Positions 43,780 to 51,620 of a DNA stretch of 64,000 bases are shown piece by piece. The notes beneath the pieces are model-generated. The model saw nothing but the letters and a program-made list of their open reading frames with translations, ran no database searches and was not told where the DNA came from. Location of the stretch: positions 434,001 to 498,000 of the forward strand of contig JAZKHE010000002.1 in NCBI GenBank assembly GCA_040385525.1. Direction: 5' to 3'. The stretch is from JAZKHE01 sp040385525. GTDB taxonomy: Bacteria; Bacteroidota; Bacteroidia; UBA4408. A program made the position numbers and the translations under genes. Positions within the stretch are counted from its first letter, which is position 1; each line of letters starts with the position of its first letter.

Positions 43780-44754
43780 TTATTTTTCTCTTTCGATGGT
43801 ATATAAAACAAGTTTTTTTAGCGATTCAACCGCTTCAGATTTTTCTAATTTATTTAAAATAGCAAGTGCTTTGTCTTTGTATTGGTGCATACTTTGTTGC
43901 GCGTATTCTAAACCACCACTTTTTATAACAAAATCAATTACTTCGGCCACTTTTTTTGAATCGTTATTGTTGTTTTTTACGATGTTTATAATTCTTCTTT
44001 TTTCAAAATAACTGGCTTTGCTTAGTGCGTAAATCAATGGCAAAGTCATTTTCTTTTCTTTTATGTCAATTCCTGTTGGTTTTCCAATTTGCGAATCAGA
44101 ACCATAATCAAACAAATCATCTTTTATCTGAAAAGCAATTCCAGTAAGCTCTCCAAACTCTCGCATCATTTCAATTTTTTCGGTTGTTGCACCAACGGAA
44201 GCCGCACCACATGCACAACAAGACGCAATTAACGAAGCTGTTTTTTGACGAATAATATCGTAATATATTTCTTCTTTAATGTCTAGTTTTCTGGCTTTTT
44301 CAATTTGCAACAGCTCGCCTTCACTCATTTCGCGCACAGCGGTAGAAACAATTTTAAGCAAACCAAAATCGTTATTGTCGATAGAAAGTAAAAGTCCTTT
44401 TGATAATAAATAATCGCCCACCAAAACGGCAATTTTATTTTTCCATAGAGCATTTATCGAGAAAAAACCTCTGCGTTCATTAGAGTCATCAACTACATCA
44501 TCGTGTACCAAAGTTGCAGTGTGCAATAATTCTATTAACGAAGCGGCTCTGTAGGTTGATTCGTTAAGTGTTCCTGTTGCTTTAGCCGATAAAAACACAA
44601 ACATGGGGCGTAATTGTTTTCCTTTTCGCTTTACAATGTATTGAGTTATTTTATCAAGCAATGGAACACTACTTTTCATGGATTTTTTGAAAATAACTTC
44701 AAATTCATCCATTTCTTTGGCTACTGGAGCTTTTATTTCGTCAATTACTGCCAT
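43780..44754 (-). CDS. Polyprenyl diphosphate synthase (trans-prenyltransferase)
   Basis: A 324-residue isoprenoid chain-elongating enzyme. First Asp-rich motif in LVHDDVVDDSNERRG, second in FQIKDDLFDYGSD; both are needed for magnesium-bound allylic diphosphate. The product length (octaprenyl or heptaprenyl side chain of menaquinone, for example) cannot be told from the sequence. Other motifs are GKQLRPMFVFLSAKA and KTASLIASCCACGA. Confidence 0.93.
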   Translation of the reverse strand: MAVIDEIKAPVAKEMDEFEVIFKKSMKSSVPLLDKITQYIVKRKGKQLRPMFVFLSAKATGTLNESTYRAASLIELLHTATLVHDDVVDDSNERRGFFSINALWKNKIAVLVGDYLLSKGLLLSIDNNDFGLLKIVSTAVREMSEGELLQIEKARKLDIKEEIYYDIIRQKTASLIASCCACGAASVGATTEKIEMMREFGELTGIAFQIKDDLFDYGSDSQIGKPTGIDIKEKKMTLPLIYALSKASYFEKRRIINIVKNNNNDSKKVAEVIDFVIKSGGLEYAQQSMHQYKDKALAILNKLEKSEAVESLKKLVLYTIEREK

Positions 44755-44761
44755 TTAAGTC

Positions 44762-44769
44762 CAAAGTTA
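44762..44769 (-). promoter_or_regulatory. -7 box of polyprenyl synthase gene
   Basis: Minus-strand TAACTTTG fits TAnnTTTG, ending 7 bp before the ATG. No -33 match; it would drive the synthase and the MORN gene. Confidence 0.4.
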
Positions 44770-44775
44770 CTAAGA

Positions 44776-46350
44776 TTATTGAAAGCTAATACGCCCAAAT
44801 TTATAATTGCTGTTTTTTTGTCCGTAAATGATTAATTCCGATTGGTTTAAATTGCCGTATAAGTGCGGACTAATATAGATTTTTTCATCGGCAGATTTAA
44901 ATAATTTAACTTTTGCCATTTCGCCATTTTGCGCTAAAACAACCATTGCTGTTACCGAGCGTTTTGGATTATCCATAGTGCGCGGATTAAAGCTATTTCC
45001 TTTTTGTAATAAATTACTTGGGTGGTCGTTAAAAATAATGTACACTTGATTATCGTAATCGGTTACTATAAATGAAGAATAAGTTCCTCTGTCGTTTACT
45101 GAAAGTTGTTCTTTGGGTATGCGTTTGCTCCACTCAAACATTCCCATTTCATTAAATTTTATGGCAATAATATCGTTGTAATAATAGTAGTAAGTGCAGT
45201 TTAACATGCCTGTGCGCATATCGCTGTAGCAAACGGTGTTTTCTTCATACTGCTCAGCTAATAAAATTGTTGAACCATTTGGTAAAATGCGTATCGATTT
45301 AAGTAAAAAATCTTGTAATTCTCTTTTTTTGTCTATACGTTGTTGCGAAATAAATTCAGATAAAAAATCTCTATCAAAATCTTTAGTATTGTTGTTTACA
45401 ATTTGATTGAGTTCGCTATCAATTTTTAAATAAAATGCTCCAGCAATTTCTTGTTCGCTTCGACCTAAATAAGAGTAAAATCCCGCTGCAATAACGTTTC
45501 CGTTATTTGCAAATGAAAAAGTTATAGCGCTTACTTTTTTTATACCTAAATCTAATTTGAATTCTTTTAAAGTTTCACTCGATTTCGGAATGTATAATAA
45601 ACTATAAAAATTGTCTTTACTTTTTTTGTAATCACTATCAATACTCACTTTTGCGAGCAACCCAATGTTTCCGTTATCGTCAATTTTATATTCTTTTATA
45701 AAACTTTCTTTGTCTTTGTAAGGTAATTCAAAACTTTTTTTGAACTCAATGCCGAGTGTATCGTTTAAAAAACTACAAGCAAATTTTTCGGTGTTGTTTT
45801 TTTGATAGGGTTTGTTGTGATACACCAATACTTTTTTTGTATTGGGCGACACAATAAAATCAAAGCTTCCGCTGTTATTTTTTTTATGTGCTTCAATTTC
45901 ATCTACTAATACTTCTTTAGGAATAACAAAAGCATTTTCAGTAAGTTTCCACGCAAAGGCCTTGTTTTTATCAGTACTGCTGTCGTAGTAGGAGGTAAAT
46001 AAAACTAAAGTGTTGTTTAATAAAATTAGTTTTTCAAACTGGTGTTTTTTGTCTTTGGTTTTAGGTAATTGTAATTCTTTAGAATAACGGATTTTTAAAC
46101 TGAGCGCATCGTATTTTTCAATAAATATTTTTGCGCTCGAAAACAGACTCGCATTTTTTTTTCTAACAATAAAAAAACTAGTACCATCATTGCCTACAAA
46201 ATCAGTAATATAAGTTTTATTCTGTTTTTTGTGTAAGCTGCCCCAGTCAATATTTATTTGTTGTGCGCTTGTGTTATAGCTTGCTAAAAGCCAAAGCAAT
46301 GCAACAATAAAATAAAACTTATACTTTATTTTGTTTAAATTTTCTTTCAA
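44776..46350 (-). CDS. Secreted protein of unknown function
   Basis: The 524-residue protein has a signal peptide (hydrophobic residues 11-26, ending YNTSAQ) and is otherwise rich in beta-strand patterns with many short aromatic strands, as in a beta-propeller (ITFSFANNGNVIAAGFYSYLG, IRILPNGSTILLAEQYEENT). Start ATG 46350 lies 32 bp inside the end of rlmN, so translation may be coupled. No family recognised. Confidence 0.8.
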   Translation of the reverse strand: MKENLNKIKYKFYFIVALLWLLASYNTSAQQINIDWGSLHKKQNKTYITDFVGNDGTSFFIVRKKNASLFSSAKIFIEKYDALSLKIRYSKELQLPKTKDKKHQFEKLILLNNTLVLFTSYYDSSTDKNKAFAWKLTENAFVIPKEVLVDEIEAHKKNNSGSFDFIVSPNTKKVLVYHNKPYQKNNTEKFACSFLNDTLGIEFKKSFELPYKDKESFIKEYKIDDNGNIGLLAKVSIDSDYKKSKDNFYSLLYIPKSSETLKEFKLDLGIKKVSAITFSFANNGNVIAAGFYSYLGRSEQEIAGAFYLKIDSELNQIVNNNTKDFDRDFLSEFISQQRIDKKRELQDFLLKSIRILPNGSTILLAEQYEENTVCYSDMRTGMLNCTYYYYYNDIIAIKFNEMGMFEWSKRIPKEQLSVNDRGTYSSFIVTDYDNQVYIIFNDHPSNLLQKGNSFNPRTMDNPKRSVTAMVVLAQNGEMAKVKLFKSADEKIYISPHLYGNLNQSELIIYGQKNSNYKFGRISFQ

Positions 46351-47398
46351 CGGTTAATGCTTTATTTTTGTTAGCTAACTGTCCGCAGGCTGCATCAATA
46401 TCTTTACCACGACTTCTGCGTACATTAACAATAACGCCTTTATTCTCTAAATGTTTTGTAAAAGCTTCTAAACGTTCGGGCAAAGTTTGTTGAAACTCGC
46501 CACCATCAATAGGATTATATTCAATAATATTTACTTTGGCAGGCACTTTTTTGCAAAAAGCAACCAATTCTTGCGCGTCTAGTAATGTGTCGTTAAAGTC
46601 TTTAAACACAATGTATTCAAAGGTTACACGTGTGCCAGTTTTTTCGTAAAAATAGTTTAATGCTTCTGCTAATGCGTCTAACGAGTTTTGTTCGTTAATA
46701 GGCATAATGTGATTCCTTTTTTCGTCGTTGGCAGCGTGTAACGAAAGTGCTAAATTAAATCGTACTTCATCATCACCCAACTTTTTTATCATTTTGGCAA
46801 CACCAGCAGTAGAAACCGTTATGCGTTGCGGCGACATGTTTAAACCTTCGGGCGAAGTAATTTTATTTATACTTTCTAATACATTTTTATAATTCAGTAA
46901 AGGTTCGCCCATACCCATGTATACAATGTTGGTAAGGCTTTGATTATAAAAATCGCGTGCTTGATTTTTTATTAAAACAACTTGATCGTAAATTTCGTCA
47001 GCATTCAAATTTCTTAATCGTTCAAGTTTACCAGTTGCGCAAAACTTACAGGTTAAGCTGCAACCCACTTGCGACGATATACAAGCCGTCATTCGTGTTG
47101 TAGATGGAATTAAAACACCTTCTACCACATTGCCGTCAACCAGTTTAAAAGCATTTTTTACGGTTCTATCGTTACTCTTTTGAAACTCGCCTACTTTAAC
47201 GGCGTTGATTACAAAATTTTCGTTTAAAAAAGTGCGTAGTTCTTTCGATAAATTACTCATTTCATCAAAAGTAATGGCCGATTTTTGCCACAACCATTCG
47301 TACACTTGCTTGGCACGAAAAGCCTTTTCGCCTTTTTCAGTGAAAATTGTTTTTAGTTCATCTAAACTAAGTGCACGTATGTCTTTTAAAGGATTCAC
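46319..47398 (-). CDS. rlmN: 23S rRNA/tRNA adenine C2-methyltransferase RlmN
   Basis: RlmN is a radical-SAM enzyme that methylates A2503 of 23S rRNA and A37 of some tRNAs. The 359-residue protein has the iron-sulfur motif CSLTCKFCATG (CxxxCxxC), the N-terminal YEWLWQKSAITFDEMSNLS and YMGMGEPLLNYKNV. Start is GTG 47398; a -7 box lies 4 bp upstream. The next gene overlaps its 3' end by 32 bp. Confidence 0.96.
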   Translation of the reverse strand: MNPLKDIRALSLDELKTIFTEKGEKAFRAKQVYEWLWQKSAITFDEMSNLSKELRTFLNENFVINAVKVGEFQKSNDRTVKNAFKLVDGNVVEGVLIPSTTRMTACISSQVGCSLTCKFCATGKLERLRNLNADEIYDQVVLIKNQARDFYNQSLTNIVYMGMGEPLLNYKNVLESINKITSPEGLNMSPQRITVSTAGVAKMIKKLGDDEVRFNLALSLHAANDEKRNHIMPINEQNSLDALAEALNYFYEKTGTRVTFEYIVFKDFNDTLLDAQELVAFCKKVPAKVNIIEYNPIDGGEFQQTLPERLEAFTKHLENKGVIVNVRRSRGKDIDAACGQLANKNKALTVERKFKQNKV

Positions 47399-47402
47399 AA
47401 TA

Positions 47403-47410
47403 CAAAGATA
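47403..47410 (-). promoter_or_regulatory. -7 box of rlmN
   Basis: Minus-strand TATCTTTG, followed by TATT and the GTG start. Its distance to the start (4 bp) implies a transcript with almost no leader. Confidence 0.5.
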
Positions 47411-47470
47411 CGCAAAATTGTTGTTAGATGAAGTTGACAGAATAAATGAAGTTTGGTCTTTAACTTTCTT

Positions 47471-47478
47471 TATCTTTG
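47471..47478 (+). promoter_or_regulatory. -7 box of amidohydrolase gene
   Basis: TATCTTTG, followed by AGC and ATG 47482. A TTTG at 47452-47455 is only 15 bp away. The TTG at 47476 is part of the box, so ATG 47482 is the start. Confidence 0.5.
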
Positions 47479-47481
47479 AGC

Positions 47482-48648
47482 ATGCGCAAATTTAAAGCTG
47501 ATATTGTTTATACGCTGAGTAGTTCTCCTATTGAGAATGGTTTAGTTGTTACCGATGATAATGGAACCATTTTACAAGTAAAACAATACGAAAGCGAAGA
47601 AAATGTAGAAGTATTGCAAGGAGCTATTTGTCCGGGTTTTGTAAATACACATTGCCATTTAGAGTTGTCGTATTTGCAAAATAAATTATGTGAAAAAAAA
47701 GGTTTACACGAATTTATAAAAGAAATTGAAGCCTTAAAACAACCCGCTAGTGCAGAAATTGAGGAAGCAATAAATACCGCTTATCAAAAAATGTACGCTA
47801 ACGGAATTGTTGCCGTGGGCGATATTTGCAACACCAACGATACGCTAAATGTTAAGCTAAAATCGCAAATTTATTTTCACAATTTTGTAGAGGTTTTTGC
47901 ATTTCATCCCGATAGGGCAGAAGCTGCTTTTGCAAAAGGGAAAAAAGTGTACGATACTTTTATTGAAAACAAATTAAACGCATCAATAGTGCCACATGCG
48001 CCATATTCGGTATCGGATAAGTTATGGAAACTGATTACAGATTTGGCAACAGAAAACAATAGTATTTTAAGTATTCATAATCAAGAAAACGAAGACGAAA
48101 ATTTATTGTTTACACAAGCTAAAGGAAAAATTTTAGAGCGTTTAAAATCCTTTGGAATTGATACCAGTTTTTGGAAATCAAAAGGAATAAACTCGTTGCA
48201 ATACGTTTTGCAGTTTTTACCACAGCATTTAAAAAGCTTATTGGTTCATAATACTTTTACTACTGAAAACGATATTGAAAACGCATTAAAAACACACGCT
48301 AATTTGTGGTGGTGTTTTTGCCCTAATGCTAATTTGTATATCGAAAATAAATTACCCAATTATTCAGTTTTTAAAAAGCAATTAAATCGTTTAACAGTTG
48401 GCACAGATAGTTTGGCTTCTAACCACGATTTATGTGTGCTAAGCGAGTTAAAAATTATTGCGAAACATGCTGCTATTTTTTCTACGCAAGACTTGTTGCA
48501 AATAGCTTGTGCAAATGGTGCTCGTTTTTTAGGTATTGAAAAACAATTCGGTACAATAGAAATTGGAAAAAAACCAGGTTTAGTTTTACTAAAAAATTTG
48601 GAGCAAAATAATATTTCGCAACAAAGCACAGCACAGAGATTGGTTTAG
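47482..48648 (+). CDS. Amidohydrolase family protein
   Basis: A 388-residue metal-dependent hydrolase. CPGFVNTHCHLELS is the HxH metal motif; HAPYSVSDKLWK, SIHNQENEDE and LTVGTDSLASNHDLCVL supply further metal and acid ligands. The N-terminal beta sandwich and the ending LGIEKQFGTIEIGKKPGLVLL are typical. The HCHLELS variant occurs in aminofutalosine/adenosine-like deaminases of the futalosine menaquinone route, but the substrate is not established here. Divergent from rlmN. Confidence 0.85.
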   Translation: MRKFKADIVYTLSSSPIENGLVVTDDNGTILQVKQYESEENVEVLQGAICPGFVNTHCHLELSYLQNKLCEKKGLHEFIKEIEALKQPASAEIEEAINTAYQKMYANGIVAVGDICNTNDTLNVKLKSQIYFHNFVEVFAFHPDRAEAAFAKGKKVYDTFIENKLNASIVPHAPYSVSDKLWKLITDLATENNSILSIHNQENEDENLLFTQAKGKILERLKSFGIDTSFWKSKGINSLQYVLQFLPQHLKSLLVHNTFTTENDIENALKTHANLWWCFCPNANLYIENKLPNYSVFKKQLNRLTVGTDSLASNHDLCVLSELKIIAKHAAIFSTQDLLQIACANGARFLGIEKQFGTIEIGKKPGLVLLKNLEQNNISQQSTAQRLV

Positions 48649-48684
48649 TTTTTTACCACAAAAGCCACAAAAGAAAACAAAGCA

Positions 48685-48772
48685 CGTCTTTGCGAGTGAT
48701 AACGGGGCAAACTCTCGCGTATAACTTTGTAAGTAAATGCAATACTCGTTAGACTGCTTCGCTTCTCTCGCA
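48685..48772. repeat. Degenerate palindromic repeat, TCTTTGCGAG type
   Basis: CGTCTTTGCGAG at one end and AGACTGCTTCGCTTCTCTCG at the other form an imperfect inverted repeat. AGACTGCTTCG is identical to 22468-22478, and CGTCTTTGCG also occurs in the 22.5-kb cluster. It lies between the amidohydrolase stop and the tyrS stop. Confidence 0.6.
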
Positions 48773-48778
48773 GAAAAT

Positions 48779-50062
48779 TTACTCTGCTATTAACAAGTAA
48801 TAGTTTTTCTTGCCTTTTTGAATCAAAATATATTTGTTTTTTATTAGATGTGATTCATTAATTATGAGTTCTGCATTGCCTGTTTTTGTTTTATTAATCT
48901 GTACGCCACCACCTTTTATCATGTTTCGAGCTTCGCCGCGCGAAGGAAAAATATCGCATTTATCGACCAACAGATCAACAAGATTTAATCCAGCTTGCAA
49001 TTCTGTTTTGGCAATTGTAGTTTGCGGAACTCCATTAAATATTGCTAAAAAGTCATATTCTTCCAGTTGATTTAAACTTTCTTCAGTACCTTTTCCAAAC
49101 AATAAATCTGATGCCTCAACAGCAATCCAGTATTCTGTTTCGGAATGTACTCTAATGGTAATTTCTTTTGCTAATGCTTTTTGCAAAATACGCGTGTGTG
49201 GCGCTTTGTTGTGTTCTTCAACCAAAGCATCAATTTCTTCTTTGTTTAAAAGTGTAAAAATTTTAACATAATTAACGGCATCAGCATCAGCTGAATTTAG
49301 CCAAAATTGGTAAAATTTATAAGGCGAAGTTCTTTTAGCATCTAACCAAACGTTTCCACTTTCTGATTTTCCGAATTTAGTTCCGTCGGCTTTTTTAATT
49401 AGTGGTGTAGTTAATGCGTAAGCTTCGCCCACGTTCATTCTTCTAATTAATTCGGTGCCGGTCGTAATATTTCCCCACTGGTCGGAACCACCCATTTGTA
49501 ATTTTACGTTTTTGCTTTTGCTTAAATGCACAAAATCGTAACCTTGTATTAGCTGGTAGCTAAACTCTGTAAACGACATACCTGTTTCTAGTCTGTTTTT
49601 AACAGAATCTTTCGCCATCATGTAGTTTACCGAAATGTGTTTGCCCACATCTCTTATAAATCCTAAAAAACTAAAATCTTTAAACCAATCATAATTATTA
49701 ACGATTTCAGCAGAATTTTCGCCACAATTAAAATCTAAAAATTTTTCTAATTGTTTTTTCTGGCAATCTAAATTATGTTGTAAAATTTCTTCCGAAATTA
49801 AATTACGTTCAGCACTTTTTCCTGATGGATCGCCGACCATGCCTGTTGCTCCACCTACTAGCGCAATTGGTTTATGACCAGCTCTCTGAAAATGAAGCAA
49901 AGTCATAACCTGTACCATGTTTCCCACGCCAAGTGAGTCTGCAGTTGGGTCAAAGCCAATATAACCACTTACTACTTCTTTATTTAATAATTCTTCAGTG
50001 CCTGGCATTACATCGTGTAACATGCCTCTCCAACGCAATTCTTCAATAAAATTCTTTTTCAT
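48779..50062 (-). CDS. tyrS: Tyrosine--tRNA ligase
   Basis: A 427-residue class I synthetase. Most of the catalytic core is standard ([58 protein letters not shown] for KMSKS), with a C-terminal S4-like RNA-binding domain. The HIGH motif is changed to G45-V-G-N48: the second His is Asn in many bacteria, but the first is normally His. This could lower activity or reflect an unusual subfamily. Thr40 is kept. Confidence 0.95.
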   Translation of the reverse strand: MKKNFIEELRWRGMLHDVMPGTEELLNKEVVSGYIGFDPTADSLGVGNMVQVMTLLHFQRAGHKPIALVGGATGMVGDPSGKSAERNLISEEILQHNLDCQKKQLEKFLDFNCGENSAEIVNNYDWFKDFSFLGFIRDVGKHISVNYMMAKDSVKNRLETGMSFTEFSYQLIQGYDFVHLSKSKNVKLQMGGSDQWGNITTGTELIRRMNVGEAYALTTPLIKKADGTKFGKSESGNVWLDAKRTSPYKFYQFWLNSADADAVNYVKIFTLLNKEEIDALVEEHNKAPHTRILQKALAKEITIRVHSETEYWIAVEASDLLFGKGTEESLNQLEEYDFLAIFNGVPQTTIAKTELQAGLNLVDLLVDKCDIFPSRGEARNMIKGGGVQINKTKTGNAELIINESHLIKNKYILIQKGKKNYYLLIAE

Positions 50063-50091
50063 AGTGAGCTTATTTGTGGTTTTTTGATGCG

Positions 50092-50099
50092 CAAATATA
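50092..50099 (-). promoter_or_regulatory. -7 box of tyrS
   Basis: Minus-strand TATATTTG, 29 bp before the ATG. No -33 match at the expected distance. Confidence 0.5.
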
Positions 50100-50154
50100 C
50101 TATTTATGAATTTATTTTAGTGCTTACAAAAAACACTTCGCACATAATAATTAA

Positions 50155-50162
50155 TAACTTTG
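50155..50162 (+). promoter_or_regulatory. -7 box of epimerase gene
   Basis: TAACTTTG fits TAnnTTTG, ending 9 bp before ATG 50172. Its TTG (50160) is part of the box and not a start codon. Confidence 0.45.
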
Positions 50163-50171
50163 TGTTTGATT

Positions 50172-51176
50172 ATGGTATTAGTAACAGGCGCCACTGGTTT
50201 ATTAGGTTCTCATTTGCTTTATTTTCTTTTAATAGAAGGAAAAGAAGTTAAAGCGCTTGTTCGAGATTTAGGCAATGTAAAAAAAATAAAGTCTGTTTTT
50301 TCCTACTACAATGCGGAGCATTTATTTGATAAAATTAAGTTTGCAGAAGGCGATGTATGCGATTTTTTTTCGATTGTAGAAGCTCTTATTGATGTAAAGC
50401 AAGTTTATCATTGTGCTGCATTAGTTTCGTTTGACGATGATGATTATGCTTTGTTGTATAAAGCAAATGTAGAAGGCACGGCAAATGTTGTTAATGCTTG
50501 TTTAGAAAAACAAATTAAATTATGTCATGTAAGTTCGGTTGCTGCTTTGGGCGAAGCAAAAGAAAATAATTTGGTTAACGAAAAAGATAGCTGGACAAGT
50601 TCTAATAAAAAAAGTGCTTATTCCATTACAAAGTTTAATGCAGAACGCGAAGTTTGGCGTGGAATTGAAGAAGGTTTAGATGCATTTATAATAAATCCTA
50701 CTTTAATAATTGGACCTGGAAATTGGGGGAGTAGCAGTAGTAACATGATTATTAGTGCCTATAAAGGAATGAGATTTATAATGCCCGGAATTACTGGTTT
50801 TGTAGACGTTAGAGATGTGGCTCAGTTAGCAATAAAGTTAATGGATAAGGACGTAAAAAAGGAACGTTATATTTTAAGTGAAAACAATCATTCTTTTGTT
50901 GATTTTTATAAGCATGCTTCAAAGTCATTTGAAAAGAAAGCGCCGTCACTTTTTGTTTCGAGAACACTTGTAAATATTGGAGTTCAGTTTTTGAATTTTA
51001 CAAAACTGTTTGGGAACAAACCACAAATTACCGCTTCGGGTGTTGCATCTGCATTTAATAAAAAATATTTTGATAATGCTAAGGTGCTTAAACTAACTGG
51101 TTGGAAGTTTATTCCATTAAACGAGTCAGTTGCTTTTGCATGCGAAAAATATTTGCAAGAAATTAAACAGAACTAA
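50172..51176 (+). CDS. NAD-dependent epimerase/dehydratase (extended SDR)
   Basis: A 334-residue Rossmann-fold protein with cofactor motif VTGATGLLGSHLL (GxxGxxG) and catalytic Y-x-x-x-K (YSITKFNAE). It probably acts on a nucleotide sugar or related small molecule, but the substrate cannot be told. The ending and length match dihydroflavonol-4-reductase-like proteins of Bacteroidota. The start chosen is ATG 50172. Its end overlaps the convergent DUF4296 gene by 4 bp. Confidence 0.88.
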   Translation: MVLVTGATGLLGSHLLYFLLIEGKEVKALVRDLGNVKKIKSVFSYYNAEHLFDKIKFAEGDVCDFFSIVEALIDVKQVYHCAALVSFDDDDYALLYKANVEGTANVVNACLEKQIKLCHVSSVAALGEAKENNLVNEKDSWTSSNKKSAYSITKFNAEREVWRGIEEGLDAFIINPTLIIGPGNWGSSSSNMIISAYKGMRFIMPGITGFVDVRDVAQLAIKLMDKDVKKERYILSENNHSFVDFYKHASKSFEKKAPSLFVSRTLVNIGVQFLNFTKLFGNKPQITASGVASAFNKKYFDNAKVLKLTGWKFIPLNESVAFACEKYLQEIKQN

Positions 51177-51550
51177 CGTTGCGCTTCTGCGTGTTTTTTG
51201 TTTAGTTTAAAGGTAACATCCTCGTAAATAGATTTTAAATCTTCAATATGTTTTCCGTACCAAACCACCGATGAATCAAAATCGGCACGTTTAATTTTGT
51301 GCTGAAAAAACACAGAATCTTGCAATTTTGCTTTGTTGTAGATAAGTGCACTCTGATTAATGTAGCCCAAATTTATAGTGGCATCAATAATGTGTAAATC
51401 CGTCATAACATCGCTCATTTTCTCTGTAGAGAGCACGTAAGCAGGAACTTCTTCAACTACGGCTTGTTCTGTTTCTTCAGAATTAGAGCAACTTAAAACA
51501 CCAAATAATGCGGTTGCCAAAAAAAGAAAACGAATTGTAACACTTTTCAT
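51173..51550 (-). CDS. DUF4296 lipoprotein
   Basis: A 125-residue lipoprotein (lipobox LFGVLSC, Cys 21). The mature part matches DUF4296: MSDVMTDLHIIDATINLG and FFQHKIKRADFDSSVVWYGKHIEDLKSIYEDV. The family, of uncertain function, is found throughout Bacteroidota. Confidence 0.87.
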   Translation of the reverse strand: MKSVTIRFLFLATALFGVLSCSNSEETEQAVVEEVPAYVLSTEKMSDVMTDLHIIDATINLGYINQSALIYNKAKLQDSVFFQHKIKRADFDSSVVWYGKHIEDLKSIYEDVTFKLNKKHAEAQR

Positions 51551-51554
51551 GTTA

Positions 51555-51562
51555 CAAATATA
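51555..51562 (-). promoter_or_regulatory. -7 box of DUF4296 gene
   Basis: Minus-strand TATATTTG, ending 4 bp before the ATG. Confidence 0.5.
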
Positions 51563-51584
51563 GTTTACAATGTGCTAAAACTAC

Positions 51585-51592
51585 TACATTTG
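51585..51592 (+). promoter_or_regulatory. -7 box of transglycosylase gene
   Basis: TACATTTG fits TAnnTTTG. It lies past an in-frame GTG (51572), which is therefore unlikely to be the start, and 1 bp before the ATG of a short leader. Confidence 0.45.
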
Positions 51593-51593
51593 C

Positions 51594-51620
51594 ATGAAAT
51601 ATTTCTTAAGAGCAAAGTGA
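51594..51620 (+). other. Possible leader peptide overlapping the transglycosylase start
   Basis: ATG 51594 opens MKYFLRAK and stops at TGA 51618-51620. The stop overlaps GTG 51617 (GTGA), so the two could be translationally coupled. Too short to be judged on coding signal; position after the -7 box is the only support. Confidence 0.25.
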
